Source of the DNA: Shewanella sp. MBTL60-007
GTDB taxonomy: Bacteria; Pseudomonadota; Gammaproteobacteria; Enterobacterales; Shewanellaceae
NCBI RefSeq assembly: GCF_019654915.1
Contig: NZ_BPET01000058.1
Span: 1-39,239, forward strand
DNA: 39,239 bases
Direction: 5' to 3'
The notes beneath the pieces were generated by a model. It searched no databases and was not told where the DNA came from. It worked only from the letters and a program-made list of their open reading frames with translations. This document shows, piece after piece, positions 24,054 to 34,042 of this stretch. Position numbers and translations under genes: made by a program. Position 1 is the first letter of the stretch; the number at the start of each line of letters is the position of its first letter.

Positions 24054-24350
24054 CCCCATAGGCTAAGCTTAGTTTTGTTTAAATTACAGCTCATTCCATC
24101 TTCTTTGTCATATCTGCCTATGTGAATAGGGAGCCAATTTTTGTTGATGTTCATTTTCAATGTCGTGATCTTGTGCTGGATGTTTGCGTGATCAAGCGCT
24201 TATTTCTTTAATTTTCTCTAAAGTAGCCTGATTTGCTTTTTCTAAAGTTTGACTGCGTTCAAATATTAAGTCGGTTTTTCATACCATAATTAAAACTGAC
24301 TAAAATTTGGACGTGTCACATTAATGGTGGCGGACTAAGGAGCTCAACAA

Positions 24351-24806
24351 ATGCGTATTCAACAACTCCGTGAACTTTTAGAGTATGTGGCGAAATGCCG
24401 CATAGAGATGGCGCAACTCTATAGCCGTTTACACTCACAAGCAGACTCTTCAAGAGTAAAGCTGATGTTAGAGTACTTTCAGCAACATGAGCGGAATACT
24501 GCGGAAAAGTTAGAGAATTACATTGATGATGCGCCTAAAAAAGTCTTAGACACTTGGTATAAAGATATTGTTTTCGAAGACTTTATTGGCCACTGCCAGA
24601 AGCTTACTCTGCCTGGGAGCATGAATGAGGACGATGTATTGGAGTTGCATCTTAAGCTCGATAACAGCTTAATCGAGCTGTTAGAGAAAACCGCTAGCTC
24701 CTCTGCTACAGCAGAAACTAAGGGGGCACTGGAAGATCTCGTTAGAGTTAAAAAGATCCAGCAGCAACGATTGGTCCACAGCAGTATTCGTATGGACGAT
24801 ATCTAA
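24351..24806 (+). CDS. Helical ferritin-like/unknown protein (151 aa)
   Basis: I do not recognise a named gene. The 151 residues are almost entirely helix-forming, with no signal peptide or membrane segment. Helices at about 2-27 (Glu10, Glu19), 33-60 (HERNTAEKLENYID), 67-85 and 95-115 recall a four-helix ferritin-like or hemerythrin-like bundle. His and Glu residues (HERN, FIGHC, ELHLK) could bind metal, but no canonical ExxH pair set is clear. AAGGAG precedes the ATG at good spacing and a terminator follows, so it is a single-gene unit. It sits between the glycine tRNAs and nnr. Confidence 0.75.
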   Translation: MRIQQLRELLEYVAKCRIEMAQLYSRLHSQADSSRVKLMLEYFQQHERNTAEKLENYIDDAPKKVLDTWYKDIVFEDFIGHCQKLTLPGSMNEDDVLELHLKLDNSLIELLEKTASSSATAETKGALEDLVRVKKIQQQRLVHSSIRMDDI

Positions 24807-24826
24807 GCCAGCAGGTATTCGTCATT

Positions 24827-24850
24827 AAGGCACCGTGAGGTGCCTTTTTT
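24827..24850 (+). terminator. Rho-independent terminator
   Basis: The stem AGGCACC/GGTGCCT (24828-24834 with 24839-24845) has a GTGA loop and is followed by a T-run to 24850. It ends the 151-aa gene. Confidence 0.92.
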
Positions 24851-24993
24851 GACTGCAATGCAAATCAAACGAGCCGCTATAATTGTGGTAGATCAAACTT
24901 AGGTTATCTATTGAGGTTTAGCGTTCATTTGCACTTAAGCCTTTGCCTTTAAGCTACTACATTAGTTATTCCCCAATCTTCAGGAACCGTGAT

Positions 24994-26472
24994 ATGCGCC
25001 AAGCAAACTTAATTCCGACATCTCTGTTTCAGACCCAGCAGATTAGAACTGCAGAATTGTCAGCTGTAGAAAGTGGCGGTGTCAGCTTGTATCAATTGGT
25101 AGAAAGAGCGGGGGCTGCCGCATTTCAACTATTAAGTGAAAGGCAAGCAAACACTAACGAAGTTTTAGTCTTAGCGGGACACGGTAACAATGGCGCAGAC
25201 GCTTATGTTACCGCCTCACTGTTATTAGAAGCGGGTTTTGACGTTACATTACAAGCCAGTACGCCCCGTACACCGAGTGACGAGCTTAAAAGTGCTATTT
25301 GTCGATTCTTAGAATCTGGAGGCGAGACCGTAGAATTTTGTTCGTCCCAGATTGCCGAGGCTGAAGTCATTGTTGATGGCTTATTGGGAACCGGAATTAC
25401 AGGAGAGTTAAGTGCGGAACTCACTAGCGTTATTGATGCTGTTAATCATAGCCGTGCTTGGGTACTTAGCCTCGATGTTCCTTCTGGTCTGAATCCTGAT
25501 ACAGGCAGCTATACCACTACAGCGATAGAGGCAGATGTTACCCTGACCTTTGGTGCTGTTAAGCAAGGTTTATTGACTGGGAAGGCTCGCCACCATTGTG
25601 GCGAACTCTTGATAGCAGAGCTGGGGTTAACAGACTTTTTACCTGAACCAAGTGCTACTCAGATTGTGAGTAGCCAGTGTGTAAAGGCATTTGTTCCTCG
25701 TAAGCGAGATGCCCATAAGGGGGATTGTGGCAAGGTTTCTATCGTCGGTGGTGATTATGGTATGGCAGGAGCTGTCAGGCTTGCTGCTGAAGGTTGCTTA
25801 AGGAGTGGGGCGGGCTTAGTCACTGTCGTATCAAGGCCTGAACATCAGCTTATCGTTAGCGCTACTCGTCCTGAATTAATGTTTTGGGGCTGTGAACTAG
25901 TCGATATGGAAGTTTATTTGAAACTAGGTTGGGCATCGGCTTTGGTTATCGGGCCTGGCTTAGGAACAGGTGATTGGGGTTATAACTTACTTAAGGCTGT
26001 CGATCTTAGTGATAAGCCCTGCGTGATTGATGCCGATGGGCTCAATCAGCTGAAGGGAATGCCGATGAGGCGCAAGGACTGGGTCTTAACTCCTCATCCG
26101 GGTGAAGCGGCTAGGCTGCTTGGAGTGAGTATTGAAGAAGTTGAGCAAGATAGGTTTAGGGCTGTAAGGCAACTGCATCAGGAATATGGCGGGGTTATTG
26201 TACTTAAGGGTGCTGGAACGTTAATTTTTGATGGTGATAACTTAACGGTTGCGCCTGTTGGTAATCCAGGTTTAGCCAGTGGCGGCTGTGGCGATGTACT
26301 TGCTGGGGTGATCGGTGGGCTGATGGCGCAAGGGCACACGAGTATGGAAGCGGCCTGTTTAGGGGTAGTGATCCACGGGCAAGCGGCAGACTTAGCCGCT
26401 AAATCCGGTGAGCGTGGTATGTTAGCCAGTGATTTGATGCCTTACATTCGCCAGTTAGTTAATGAAATCTAG
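24994..26472 (+). CDS. nnr: Bifunctional NAD(P)H-hydrate epimerase/dehydratase
   Basis: A 492-aa repair enzyme that epimerises and dehydrates damaged NAD(P)H hydrates. The N-terminal YjeF_N domain carries AGHGNNGADAY (61-71) and LDVPSGLNPDTG. The C-terminal ribokinase-like dehydratase domain carries VIDADGLN, TPHPGEAARLLG, VLKGAGT and GGCGD (430-434). I chose the ATG at 24994 with CAGGAA upstream; a TTG at 24943 would add 17 atypical residues. It begins the conserved nnr-tsaE-amiB-mutL-miaA-hfq-hflX-hflK-hflC order. Confidence 0.95.
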   Translation: MRQANLIPTSLFQTQQIRTAELSAVESGGVSLYQLVERAGAAAFQLLSERQANTNEVLVLAGHGNNGADAYVTASLLLEAGFDVTLQASTPRTPSDELKSAICRFLESGGETVEFCSSQIAEAEVIVDGLLGTGITGELSAELTSVIDAVNHSRAWVLSLDVPSGLNPDTGSYTTTAIEADVTLTFGAVKQGLLTGKARHHCGELLIAELGLTDFLPEPSATQIVSSQCVKAFVPRKRDAHKGDCGKVSIVGGDYGMAGAVRLAAEGCLRSGAGLVTVVSRPEHQLIVSATRPELMFWGCELVDMEVYLKLGWASALVIGPGLGTGDWGYNLLKAVDLSDKPCVIDADGLNQLKGMPMRRKDWVLTPHPGEAARLLGVSIEEVEQDRFRAVRQLHQEYGGVIVLKGAGTLIFDGDNLTVAPVGNPGLASGGCGDVLAGVIGGLMAQGHTSMEAACLGVVIHGQAADLAAKSGERGMLASDLMPYIRQLVNEI

Positions 26473-26546
26473 TTTAGAAAGCTAGGTGATTAGGTTAAAG
26501 TACTGCATTCTACGCTGGAAATTACTAGGACACTTTTCGATTCGTA

Positions 26547-27029
26547 ATGAGTATGCAAGCAATTACATTAAATTTAAGTGATGAGCAAGAAACCGTTAAG
26601 TTAGGGACTGAGTTAGCAGGACTCATTAGCCCGCCATTAACGGTTTATTTAAGTGGTGATTTAGGGGCTGGAAAAACGACCTTTAGTCGTGGGCTTATCC
26701 AAAGTCTTGGACATCAAGGTGCGGTTAAGAGTCCTACATATACTCTAGTCGAGCCCTATGAGTTAGATGGCTTAGATGTGTATCATTTCGATCTATATCG
26801 TTTGTATGATCCTGAAGAGTTAGAGTTCATGGGAATACGCGATTACTTTACTGATCGCAGCCTCTGTATCGTAGAGTGGCCTGATCGTGGTCATGGTTTA
26901 TTACCTCCTGCTGATATACATATCCATATTAATTATGTTAATACTGGGCGGCAGATTGAATTACAGGCTCTTTCTTCGAAAGGTGAGAAAATACTGGCGG
27001 CCATAAATAATAATGATAATAAACAGTAA
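26547..27029 (+). CDS. tsaE: tRNA threonylcarbamoyladenosine biosynthesis ATPase
   Basis: A 160-aa P-loop ATPase that works with TsaB and TsaD to make t6A37 in ANN-decoding tRNAs. Walker A is GDLGAGKT (37-44). The family motif HFDLYRL and the late IVEWPDRG are present. A second in-frame ATG lies 6 bases on; the ribosome binding site is weak for both. It overlaps amiB by 17 bases in another frame, implying translational coupling. Confidence 0.95.
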   Translation: MSMQAITLNLSDEQETVKLGTELAGLISPPLTVYLSGDLGAGKTTFSRGLIQSLGHQGAVKSPTYTLVEPYELDGLDVYHFDLYRLYDPEELEFMGIRDYFTDRSLCIVEWPDRGHGLLPPADIHIHINYVNTGRQIELQALSSKGEKILAAINNNDNKQ

Positions 27030-28335
27030 TATATTTAGATTCTTTCTACTTTTTGTTACTTTCGGTGCTTCATTTTTTGCGCAGAGTGCGAATAAACTCG
27101 AAAGCGTAAGAATTTGGGCTGCGCCAGAGTCAACTCGTATCGTACTCGATTTAAGTCAGTCTCCAGATTACAGCTATTTTACGCTGACAAATCCTTACCG
27201 CTTGGTCGTTGACTTAAAAAAAGCATCTAATAACGTCGATCTTAATAAGATCAAAAACAACAGCAAGCTGGTCAAAAAGGTACGTAAGAGTAAACCGCCA
27301 GAAAAAGGCACTTTACGTATTGTTATCGATCTGGCAAAGCCGGTTAAAGCTAGCCTATTTGCATTGCCTCCAACAGCCCCATACGGTAATCGTTTGGTGG
27401 TTGATTTAGATAGCGATGGCTCAACGGCGAAAAAACCACCTGTTAGTAAGCCGAAAAACCAGTTGAGAGATGTGGTCATCGCAATTGATGCGGGTCATGG
27501 CGGTGAAGATCCTGGCTCCATAGGGCCAACTGGTATATATGAGAAAAGGCTGGTTTTAGAGATATCTAAGAAAGTTGAGGCAAAAATTAATGCAACACCC
27601 GGTATGCGTGCGGTAATGACGCGCACAGGTGATTACTTCGTTAATCTGAATAAGCGATCCGAAATTGCGCGCAACAGTAAAGCCGACCTCCTAATCTCTA
27701 TTCATGCTGATGCTTTTACCTCGCCTCAGCCTCAAGGTGCGTCAGTATGGGTTTTATCTATGCGCCGTGCTAACAGTGAAATCGGTCGTTGGTTAGAACA
27801 AAAAGAGAAGCACTCAGAGTTACTGGGCGGAGCGGGTGAGATTATTCAAAACACTGACAATGAACAGTATCTGGCGATGACCTTGCTAGATATGTCGATG
27901 GATCGCTCAATGGCGATTAGTCATAACATTGCCGGAGATGTACTTTCCAATCTTGGACGAGTGACAAAGCTACATAAGCATAAACCTGAATCGGCAAGTT
28001 TTGCGGTATTAAAGTCGCCAGATATTCCCTCGATTTTAGTTGAAACGGGTTTTATCTCTAATCCGAGAGAAGAGCGTCTATTATCACAACGCGATCATCA
28101 AAATAATGTAGCTAAAGCGATTCATAAAGGGGTTGTGAAGTATTTTGAAGCTAACCCTCCAGTGAATTCAATGTTGGCAAGCAAAAGCAGTGTTGAGCAT
28201 AAGGTTCGCAGTGGTGAATCGCTATCTGTTATTGCGCATCGCTATCAGATCTCAATAAGCAGTTTGAAGAAGGCCAATAACCTTACTTCAAATAACATTC
28301 GAATTGGCCAAAAACTGAAAATCCCAAGAGCTTAA
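27013..28335 (+). CDS. amiB: N-acetylmuramoyl-L-alanine amidase AmiB
   Basis: A 440-aa periplasmic septal amidase. A signal peptide (to about residue 25, FAQSA) is followed by an AMIN domain (about 28-135), a zinc Amidase_3 domain (about 155-375; DAGHGG H162, E177, SIHAD H231, and the late ETGF Glu) and a C-terminal LysM domain (about 393-438). AmiB cuts peptide side chains from glycan at division and is activated by EnvC. One LysM matches the AmiB rather than AmiA/AmiC layout. mutL follows after 18 bases. Confidence 0.95.
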   Translation: MIINSNIFRFFLLFVTFGASFFAQSANKLESVRIWAAPESTRIVLDLSQSPDYSYFTLTNPYRLVVDLKKASNNVDLNKIKNNSKLVKKVRKSKPPEKGTLRIVIDLAKPVKASLFALPPTAPYGNRLVVDLDSDGSTAKKPPVSKPKNQLRDVVIAIDAGHGGEDPGSIGPTGIYEKRLVLEISKKVEAKINATPGMRAVMTRTGDYFVNLNKRSEIARNSKADLLISIHADAFTSPQPQGASVWVLSMRRANSEIGRWLEQKEKHSELLGGAGEIIQNTDNEQYLAMTLLDMSMDRSMAISHNIAGDVLSNLGRVTKLHKHKPESASFAVLKSPDIPSILVETGFISNPREERLLSQRDHQNNVAKAIHKGVVKYFEANPPVNSMLASKSSVEHKVRSGESLSVIAHRYQISISSLKKANNLTSNNIRIGQKLKIPRA

Positions 28336-28353
28336 GGCTGTTAAGAGTAAATC

Positions 28354-30237
28354 ATGGCAATAGAAAAGTTACCGCCACAATTAGCTAACCAGATCGCAGC
28401 CGGCGAGGTAGTTGAACGCCCTGCGTCTGTGATTAAAGAGCTGGTTGAGAATAGCCTTGACGCTGGCGCCACTCGTGTCGATATTGAGATCGAAAAGGGT
28501 GGCGCTAAACTGATCCGTATCCGCGATAATGGCTCAGGGATCCCAAAAGAAGATTTGAGCCTAGCCCTGTCAAGGCATGCGACCTCTAAGCTTAAATCTC
28601 TCGATGACTTAGAAGCCATTTTAAGTTTCGGTTTTCGTGGCGAAGCCTTGGCGAGTATTAGCTCCGTATCTAGGCTGACTTTAACCTCACGCACAGCTGA
28701 TCAGACAGAGGCTTGGCAGGCCCAAGCCGAAGGTACAGAGATGGCTGTTAAAGTATTGCCAGCCGCTCACCCTATAGGCTCAACCGTTGAAGCGGTAGAC
28801 CTGTTTTTTAATACTCCAGCAAGACGCCGATTCTTAAAGAGTGATAAGACAGAGTTCACCCATATCGATGAGTGGCTCAAGCGTATTGCATTGGCTAGAC
28901 GTGATATTTATTTCACCCTTAAGCATAATGGCAAGACGGTACGCAATTACCGTCCTGCGAATACTGAGACACAATATCTCCAACGCCTTGGACAAATTTG
29001 TGGCAAAGCGTTTGCTGAGACTTGCTTGAGAATTGAGTGTAAGCACAACGATTTAAGCTTGAGTGGGTACTTACAGTCACCCCATGCTGCTAGTGGATAC
29101 AGTGAGACGCAGTATTTTTACGTTAATGGCCGTCTAGTTAAAGACAGACTGGTCAATCACGCGGTTCGCCAAGCCTTTGCCCAATATGCCGAGGGAGTCT
29201 CTCCTGGCTATGTACTTATGCTAGAACTGGATCCTCATCAAGTGGATGTGAATGTCCATCCTGCTAAGCATGAGGTACGTTTTCACCAGAGTCGTTATGT
29301 GCACGATTATATTTTGCAGGCACTACAGTCGGCGATGACCCAATCGGTACAACTTCCCATCGCTGCCGAATCGGAAGAGCAAGCTGCGATAAGTTGGCAG
29401 GCGAGTCCTACAAGGGGCGCCGTTGCCGCTAATTACTCGGAAGAGAGTGCAAGTAAGCCATCGGCTAACTTAGATTTGAGAGAGCCTAACGTATCTTCTC
29501 GACAAGTAGATTATTCTACTGGCAGTAACAGTTATCGAAGTGAATTAAAATCAACCTCTAGGGGCGCTCAAGGGAGTTCGCCTTCACTGAGTAGTATTCG
29601 AGCTTACGGCGAACTCTTAAATACAAATACAGCTGTGCCTCAGAATTCCGGTACGCCTTTGCGAACAGAAAATACTCAAGTGGGTATGGGCAGAGTAAGT
29701 CATGGCGGCGCGAATATGCCGCCAGTCATTGCAGGCATGTATTGGGTGCTGGTTAAAGAGGATAAAATATCTTTACTTGATATCGCAGTGGTCGCTAAAG
29801 CCGTACAAAAAGCGGAAATTAGCGCTAAGTTCGCACAGGGATTAATTGGTCAGCCTCTATTGATGCCTGTCGCAGTTGCGGTCGATGATGATTGGGCTGA
29901 GATCATTGAAAATCGCGATCAACTACTACGAAAGTTAGGAATTGAGCTATCTATTCGTCTTGGGCAGTTGATTATTAAGAAAGTGCCCCCATATCTAAGA
30001 GACAGCCAATTGGCGGTTATAATCCCTGAGTTATTGCAGTGGGTCCGGTTAGAGTTACCAAGCGATGCAGCCGTCATAAAGTGGCTTGCTGAGCAAGCTG
30101 CAAACCGATTTACCTCCGCAAGTGAGGCATGGTTTGCCCTAAATACGTTGCCTGATGATGTACAGGGCGAGCTTTATAATCAATCCCAGGACTTACCTTG
30201 GGAGCAATGGATAAAAGAAAACCAGAGTGACCGATAA
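28354..30237 (+). CDS. mutL: DNA mismatch repair protein MutL
   Basis: A 627-aa GHKL ATPase linking MutS recognition to MutH/UvrD action. Motifs are E29, N33 (ENSLDAGA), DNGSGI, RHATSK and GFRGEALASI in the N-terminal domain. A low-complexity Ser-rich linker spans about 345-460, and a C-terminal dimerisation domain lies at about 465-627. The endonuclease DQHAAxERI motif is absent, as expected for MutH-type organisms. It overlaps miaA by 11 bases. Confidence 0.97.
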   Translation: MAIEKLPPQLANQIAAGEVVERPASVIKELVENSLDAGATRVDIEIEKGGAKLIRIRDNGSGIPKEDLSLALSRHATSKLKSLDDLEAILSFGFRGEALASISSVSRLTLTSRTADQTEAWQAQAEGTEMAVKVLPAAHPIGSTVEAVDLFFNTPARRRFLKSDKTEFTHIDEWLKRIALARRDIYFTLKHNGKTVRNYRPANTETQYLQRLGQICGKAFAETCLRIECKHNDLSLSGYLQSPHAASGYSETQYFYVNGRLVKDRLVNHAVRQAFAQYAEGVSPGYVLMLELDPHQVDVNVHPAKHEVRFHQSRYVHDYILQALQSAMTQSVQLPIAAESEEQAAISWQASPTRGAVAANYSEESASKPSANLDLREPNVSSRQVDYSTGSNSYRSELKSTSRGAQGSSPSLSSIRAYGELLNTNTAVPQNSGTPLRTENTQVGMGRVSHGGANMPPVIAGMYWVLVKEDKISLLDIAVVAKAVQKAEISAKFAQGLIGQPLLMPVAVAVDDDWAEIIENRDQLLRKLGIELSIRLGQLIIKKVPPYLRDSQLAVIIPELLQWVRLELPSDAAVIKWLAEQAANRFTSASEAWFALNTLPDDVQGELYNQSQDLPWEQWIKENQSDR

Positions 30238-31153
30238 AAAATCACAGAAAATTATTACCTTAATGGGGCCAACGGCCTCAGGTAAAACCGCATTAGCGAT
30301 TGAGCTTGTTAAGCAGTATGACTGTGAGATTATCTCTGTGGATTCTGCGTTGATCTACAAAGAGATGGATATTGGGACCGCTAAGCCTGATGCTGCGGAG
30401 CAAGCCGCTGCCCCCCACCGTCTTATCGATATTATCGATCCTGCACAGAGTTATTCAGCGGCTGATTTTAGACGTGACGCCTTGGCTCAGATCGAAGATA
30501 TATTGAGTCGTGGTAAGACGCCCCTGCTTGTTGGGGGCACTATGATGTATTTCAAAGCTTTGTTAGAGGGCTTATCACCGCTTCCTGCTGCCGATGAGGC
30601 AATTCGAGAGCAAATTGCAGCCGAGGCTGAAACCAAAGGCTGGCAAGCACTGCATGATCAGCTAAGAGAAATAGACCCTGTGTCTGCAGAGCGAATTCAT
30701 CCCAATGATCCACAGCGCTTAGCTAGAGCATTAGAGGTTTATCGAATTAGCGGTCAATCTTTAACAGAGCTTACTAAGACTAAGTCAGACGCATTCCCTT
30801 ACGAAGCTGTGCAATTTGCGATTGCGCCAAGCGACAGAAAGGTGTTACATAAGGCTATAGAAACTCGATTTAAAACCATGTTAACTCTAGGGTTTACTGA
30901 AGAAGTTGAGCGTTTAAAGGCTCGAGGTGACTTGCATTTAGATCTACCTTCCATGCGCTGCGTAGGATATAGACAGTGTTGGCAGTATCTCGATGGTGAA
31001 ATTGACTATGATACTATGGTCGAAAAAGCTATTGTTGCTACTAGGCAATTGGCAAAACGTCAATTAACATGGTTACGCGGATGGCCCGATTTAATTTGGC
31101 TAGAAAGTGGAGCCGAAAGTAATCTTGCAACAGTAATGCGACATAGTCGCTAG
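30227..31153 (+). CDS. miaA: tRNA dimethylallyltransferase
   Basis: A 308-aa enzyme adding dimethylallyl to A37 of tRNAs that read UNN codons. The P-loop is GPTASGKT (14-21). Other segments are DSALIYKEMDIGTAKP, LVGGTMMYFKAL and RQLAKRQLTWLRGW. It uses a GTG start inside the end of mutL (11-base overlap), so expression is coupled to mutL. Confidence 0.97.
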   Translation: MTDKKSQKIITLMGPTASGKTALAIELVKQYDCEIISVDSALIYKEMDIGTAKPDAAEQAAAPHRLIDIIDPAQSYSAADFRRDALAQIEDILSRGKTPLLVGGTMMYFKALLEGLSPLPAADEAIREQIAAEAETKGWQALHDQLREIDPVSAERIHPNDPQRLARALEVYRISGQSLTELTKTKSDAFPYEAVQFAIAPSDRKVLHKAIETRFKTMLTLGFTEEVERLKARGDLHLDLPSMRCVGYRQCWQYLDGEIDYDTMVEKAIVATRQLAKRQLTWLRGWPDLIWLESGAESNLATVMRHSR

Positions 31154-31246
31154 CTTATTAGCTGTTGCTGTATAATACTAAAACCAAAGATAAAGTTTTA
31201 TCGTATTAGAATAACTATTAATTTTAATTAAAAAGGAAATTAGAAA

Positions 31247-31525
31247 ATGGCAAAGGGGCAATCTTTACAAGACCCGTTTTTGAACGCATTGCGTCGTGAG
31301 CGCGTTCCAGTATCTATTTATCTTGTTAACGGCATTAAGCTTCAAGGACAAGTTGAGTCTTTCGACCAATTCGTTATTTTGCTTAAAAATACAGTAAGCC
31401 AGATGGTTTACAAGCATGCCATTTCTACTGTGGTACCTTCGCGTCCATTTAACGTGAGCAACCATCAAGCGACAAATGCTCAAGCTGGCTATAACGCACA
31501 GCATGACGATGGCGACGATAAGTAA
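31247..31525 (+). CDS. hfq: RNA chaperone Hfq
   Basis: A 92-aa Sm-like hexamer subunit pairing small RNAs with mRNAs. Key residues match E. coli: Q8, D9, R16 (rim), F42 and the Y55-K56-H57 proximal site. The tail after residue 70 is short, polar and ends in an acidic stretch (DDGDDK). AAGGAAA precedes the ATG. The 93-base gap after miaA contains TATAAT at 31171-31176, a possible own promoter, but no good -35. Confidence 0.98.
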   Translation: MAKGQSLQDPFLNALRRERVPVSIYLVNGIKLQGQVESFDQFVILLKNTVSQMVYKHAISTVVPSRPFNVSNHQATNAQAGYNAQHDDGDDK

Positions 31526-31548
31526 TTTATTATTAAGGAGATTGCTTT

Positions 31549-32844
31549 TTGTTTGATCGTTATGAGGCGGGAGAGAAAGCGGTACTTGTCCATATCGACT
31601 TTACTGACGAAAATAACCGAGAAGATTTAGATGAGCTGAAGCTTTTAGTTGAATCGGCTGGTGCTCAGTCAATCGGTGTGATCTCTGGTAGTCGTCGTTC
31701 ACCTGACCGCAAATTTTTTGTGGGTTCAGGTAAGGCGGAAGAATTAGCTGCGATGGTTGCGGCAACTGACGCCAATGTGGTGATTTTTAATCATGCATTA
31801 AGTCCAGCTCAAGAGCGTAACCTTGAGCAGTTGTGCGAGTGTCGTGTACTCGACAGAACAACCTTGATCTTGGATATTTTTGCTCAAAGAGCAAGAACGT
31901 TCGAAGGTAAGTTACAGGTGGAGCTAGCGCAATTGCGCCACATGTCGACTCGCCTAATCAGAGGTTGGACGCATTTAGAACGTCAAAAGGGCGGTATTGG
32001 TCTTCGTGGACCCGGTGAAACTCAATTAGAAACCGACAGGCGACTATTAAGAGGCCGGATCAGCACGATTAACCGCCGCCTAGCAAAAGTTGATAAACAG
32101 CGTGATCAGAGTCGTAGAGCGCGACAGCGAAGTGATATGTCAACCGTGTCGTTGGTGGGATATACCAACGCGGGGAAATCAACGCTGTTTAACGCGTTAA
32201 CGACATCAGATGTATACGCTGCGGATCAACTGTTTGCTACATTGGATCCAACATTGCGCAAGTTAGAACTGCGTGATGGTGCGGTTATCTTAGCTGATAC
32301 CGTAGGATTTATTAGGCATCTACCCCATGATTTAGTTGCTGCTTTTAAGGCAACACTGCAGGAAACACGACAGGCAGATCTACTTCTGCATGTTGTCGAC
32401 AGTGCAGATGAAAACATGGGAGATAACTTTGAGCAGGTACAAAACGTGCTCAAGGAGATCGATGCCATAGAGATTCCACAATTGATCGTCTGTAATAAAA
32501 TCGATCTATTGGATGAGGTAACACCTCGCATCGACTACGATGATGAGGGGACACCGATTAGAGTCTGGGTTTCTGCTCAGCAAAACAAAGGCTTGGAATT
32601 AGTTGAAGAAGCGATAAATCAACTTGTTGGTAAGGCGGTTCTAGAGCTAACATTAAAAATTCCGGCTTCGGCTGGGCATTATCTTGGTCAGTTTTATAAA
32701 CTGGATGTAATACAGCAGAAAGAGTATGACGATCTGGGGAACTGTATGATCTCTGTTCGCTTGTTGGAGGCCGATTGGCGTCGACTGGTAAAACAGAGCC
32801 TAGGTGAAATTGAAACTTTTGTCGTCGACTCTGTCGGCACATAA
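31549..32844 (+). CDS. hflX: Ribosome-associated GTPase HflX
   Basis: A 431-aa GTPase that splits stalled or stressed ribosomes. It has an N-terminal glycine-rich HflX domain (FVGSGKAEEL), GPGETQLETD (154-163), the P-loop GYTNAGKS (204-211), DTVGF and NKID. The start is TTG at 31549, because MFDRYEAGE matches the E. coli start and AAGGAG lies at 31535-31540. It follows hfq after 23 bases. Confidence 0.96.
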   Translation: MFDRYEAGEKAVLVHIDFTDENNREDLDELKLLVESAGAQSIGVISGSRRSPDRKFFVGSGKAEELAAMVAATDANVVIFNHALSPAQERNLEQLCECRVLDRTTLILDIFAQRARTFEGKLQVELAQLRHMSTRLIRGWTHLERQKGGIGLRGPGETQLETDRRLLRGRISTINRRLAKVDKQRDQSRRARQRSDMSTVSLVGYTNAGKSTLFNALTTSDVYAADQLFATLDPTLRKLELRDGAVILADTVGFIRHLPHDLVAAFKATLQETRQADLLLHVVDSADENMGDNFEQVQNVLKEIDAIEIPQLIVCNKIDLLDEVTPRIDYDDEGTPIRVWVSAQQNKGLELVEEAINQLVGKAVLELTLKIPASAGHYLGQFYKLDVIQQKEYDDLGNCMISVRLLEADWRRLVKQSLGEIETFVVDSVGT

Positions 32845-32893
32845 TTAAGTATTTTAGTAATCTCGTTTATTTCATACACTTATGGAGTACTAA

Positions 32894-34039
32894 ATGGCTT
32901 GGAACGAGCCCGGTAACAAGGGACAAGACCCTTGGGGAAATAAGGGTGGTAATGATAAAGGACCACCAGATTTAGATGAAGTTTTTCGTAACCTTTCTAA
33001 GCGCTTTGGCGGCAAAGGCAATGGTTCAGGCGGCAGCATTAGTGGTGCGAGCTTAATCATTGTTTTGGTTATTGCCATTGTGGTGTGGGGACTTTCGGGT
33101 TTCTATACAGTCAAAGAGGCTGAGAAAGGTGTTGCCCTTCGTTTTGGCGAATATGTCGGAGAAGTCGATCCAGGCCTTCAGTGGAAAGCCACTTTTATCG
33201 ATGAAGTGACACCAGTAAACGTGCAGACAGTCCGCTCAATTCCTGCATCAGGAAGTATGTTAACAGCGGATGAGAACGTGGTATTGGTTCAGCTTGATGT
33301 TCAATATCGAGTGAGCAACGCTAAAGATTACCTTTATAGCGTAGTCGATGCCGATGCCAGTTTACGTGAAGCGACAGATAGTGCACTGCGCTATGTGATC
33401 GGTCACAACACCATGGATGATATTTTGACCACGGGTCGAGACAAGATCCGTCGTGATACATGGGACGAAATCGAGCGCATTATCGCTCCGTACAAACTCG
33501 GTATTACAGTTGTTGACGTAAACTTCTTGCCTGCTCGTCCACCAGAAGAGGTGAAAGATGCCTTCGATGATGCGATTGCAGCACAAGAGGATGAACAGCG
33601 CTTTATTCGTGAAGCAGAAGCCTACTCGCGCCAGTTAGAGCCAAAGGTTCGTGGTACTGTGCAACGTATGGATCAACAAGCGATTGCTTATAAGCAAAGA
33701 GTGATTCTTGAAGCGAAAGGTAAAGTGGCTCGTTTTGAACAGTTACTACCAGAGTACAAGCAAGCACCAGAAGTGACGCGTGAACGTATGTATTTCGATA
33801 CGATGCAAGATGTCATGAGTGGTACTAACAAAGTACTTATTGATGCTAAGAATAGTGGTAACTTGATGTATTTACCATTAGACAAGTTGATGCAGAATAG
33901 CCAAGCGCACAAGTCTGCCAGCACTAATACTAAACCGGCAAAGCCTGTTATGTCAGTTAATAGTACAACTCACACTAACAGCAGCATTCCTCTCGATGGT
34001 CGCCCATCTAGAGGTGAACGTTCGTTGGGGAGGAACTAA
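32894..34039 (+). CDS. hflK: FtsH protease regulator HflK
   Basis: A 381-aa prohibitin/SPFH protein. The N-terminus is cytoplasmic and Gly/Pro/Asn-rich (DPWGNKGGNDKGPPDLDEVF). One membrane segment (about 52-73) precedes a periplasmic PHB domain (about 74-260) and a coiled-coil. It forms a cage with HflC around FtsH in the inner membrane. TGGAGT lies ahead of the ATG, 49 bases after hflX. Confidence 0.96.
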   Translation: MAWNEPGNKGQDPWGNKGGNDKGPPDLDEVFRNLSKRFGGKGNGSGGSISGASLIIVLVIAIVVWGLSGFYTVKEAEKGVALRFGEYVGEVDPGLQWKATFIDEVTPVNVQTVRSIPASGSMLTADENVVLVQLDVQYRVSNAKDYLYSVVDADASLREATDSALRYVIGHNTMDDILTTGRDKIRRDTWDEIERIIAPYKLGITVVDVNFLPARPPEEVKDAFDDAIAAQEDEQRFIREAEAYSRQLEPKVRGTVQRMDQQAIAYKQRVILEAKGKVARFEQLLPEYKQAPEVTRERMYFDTMQDVMSGTNKVLIDAKNSGNLMYLPLDKLMQNSQAHKSASTNTKPAKPVMSVNSTTHTNSSIPLDGRPSRGERSLGRN

Positions 34040-34042
34040 GTG

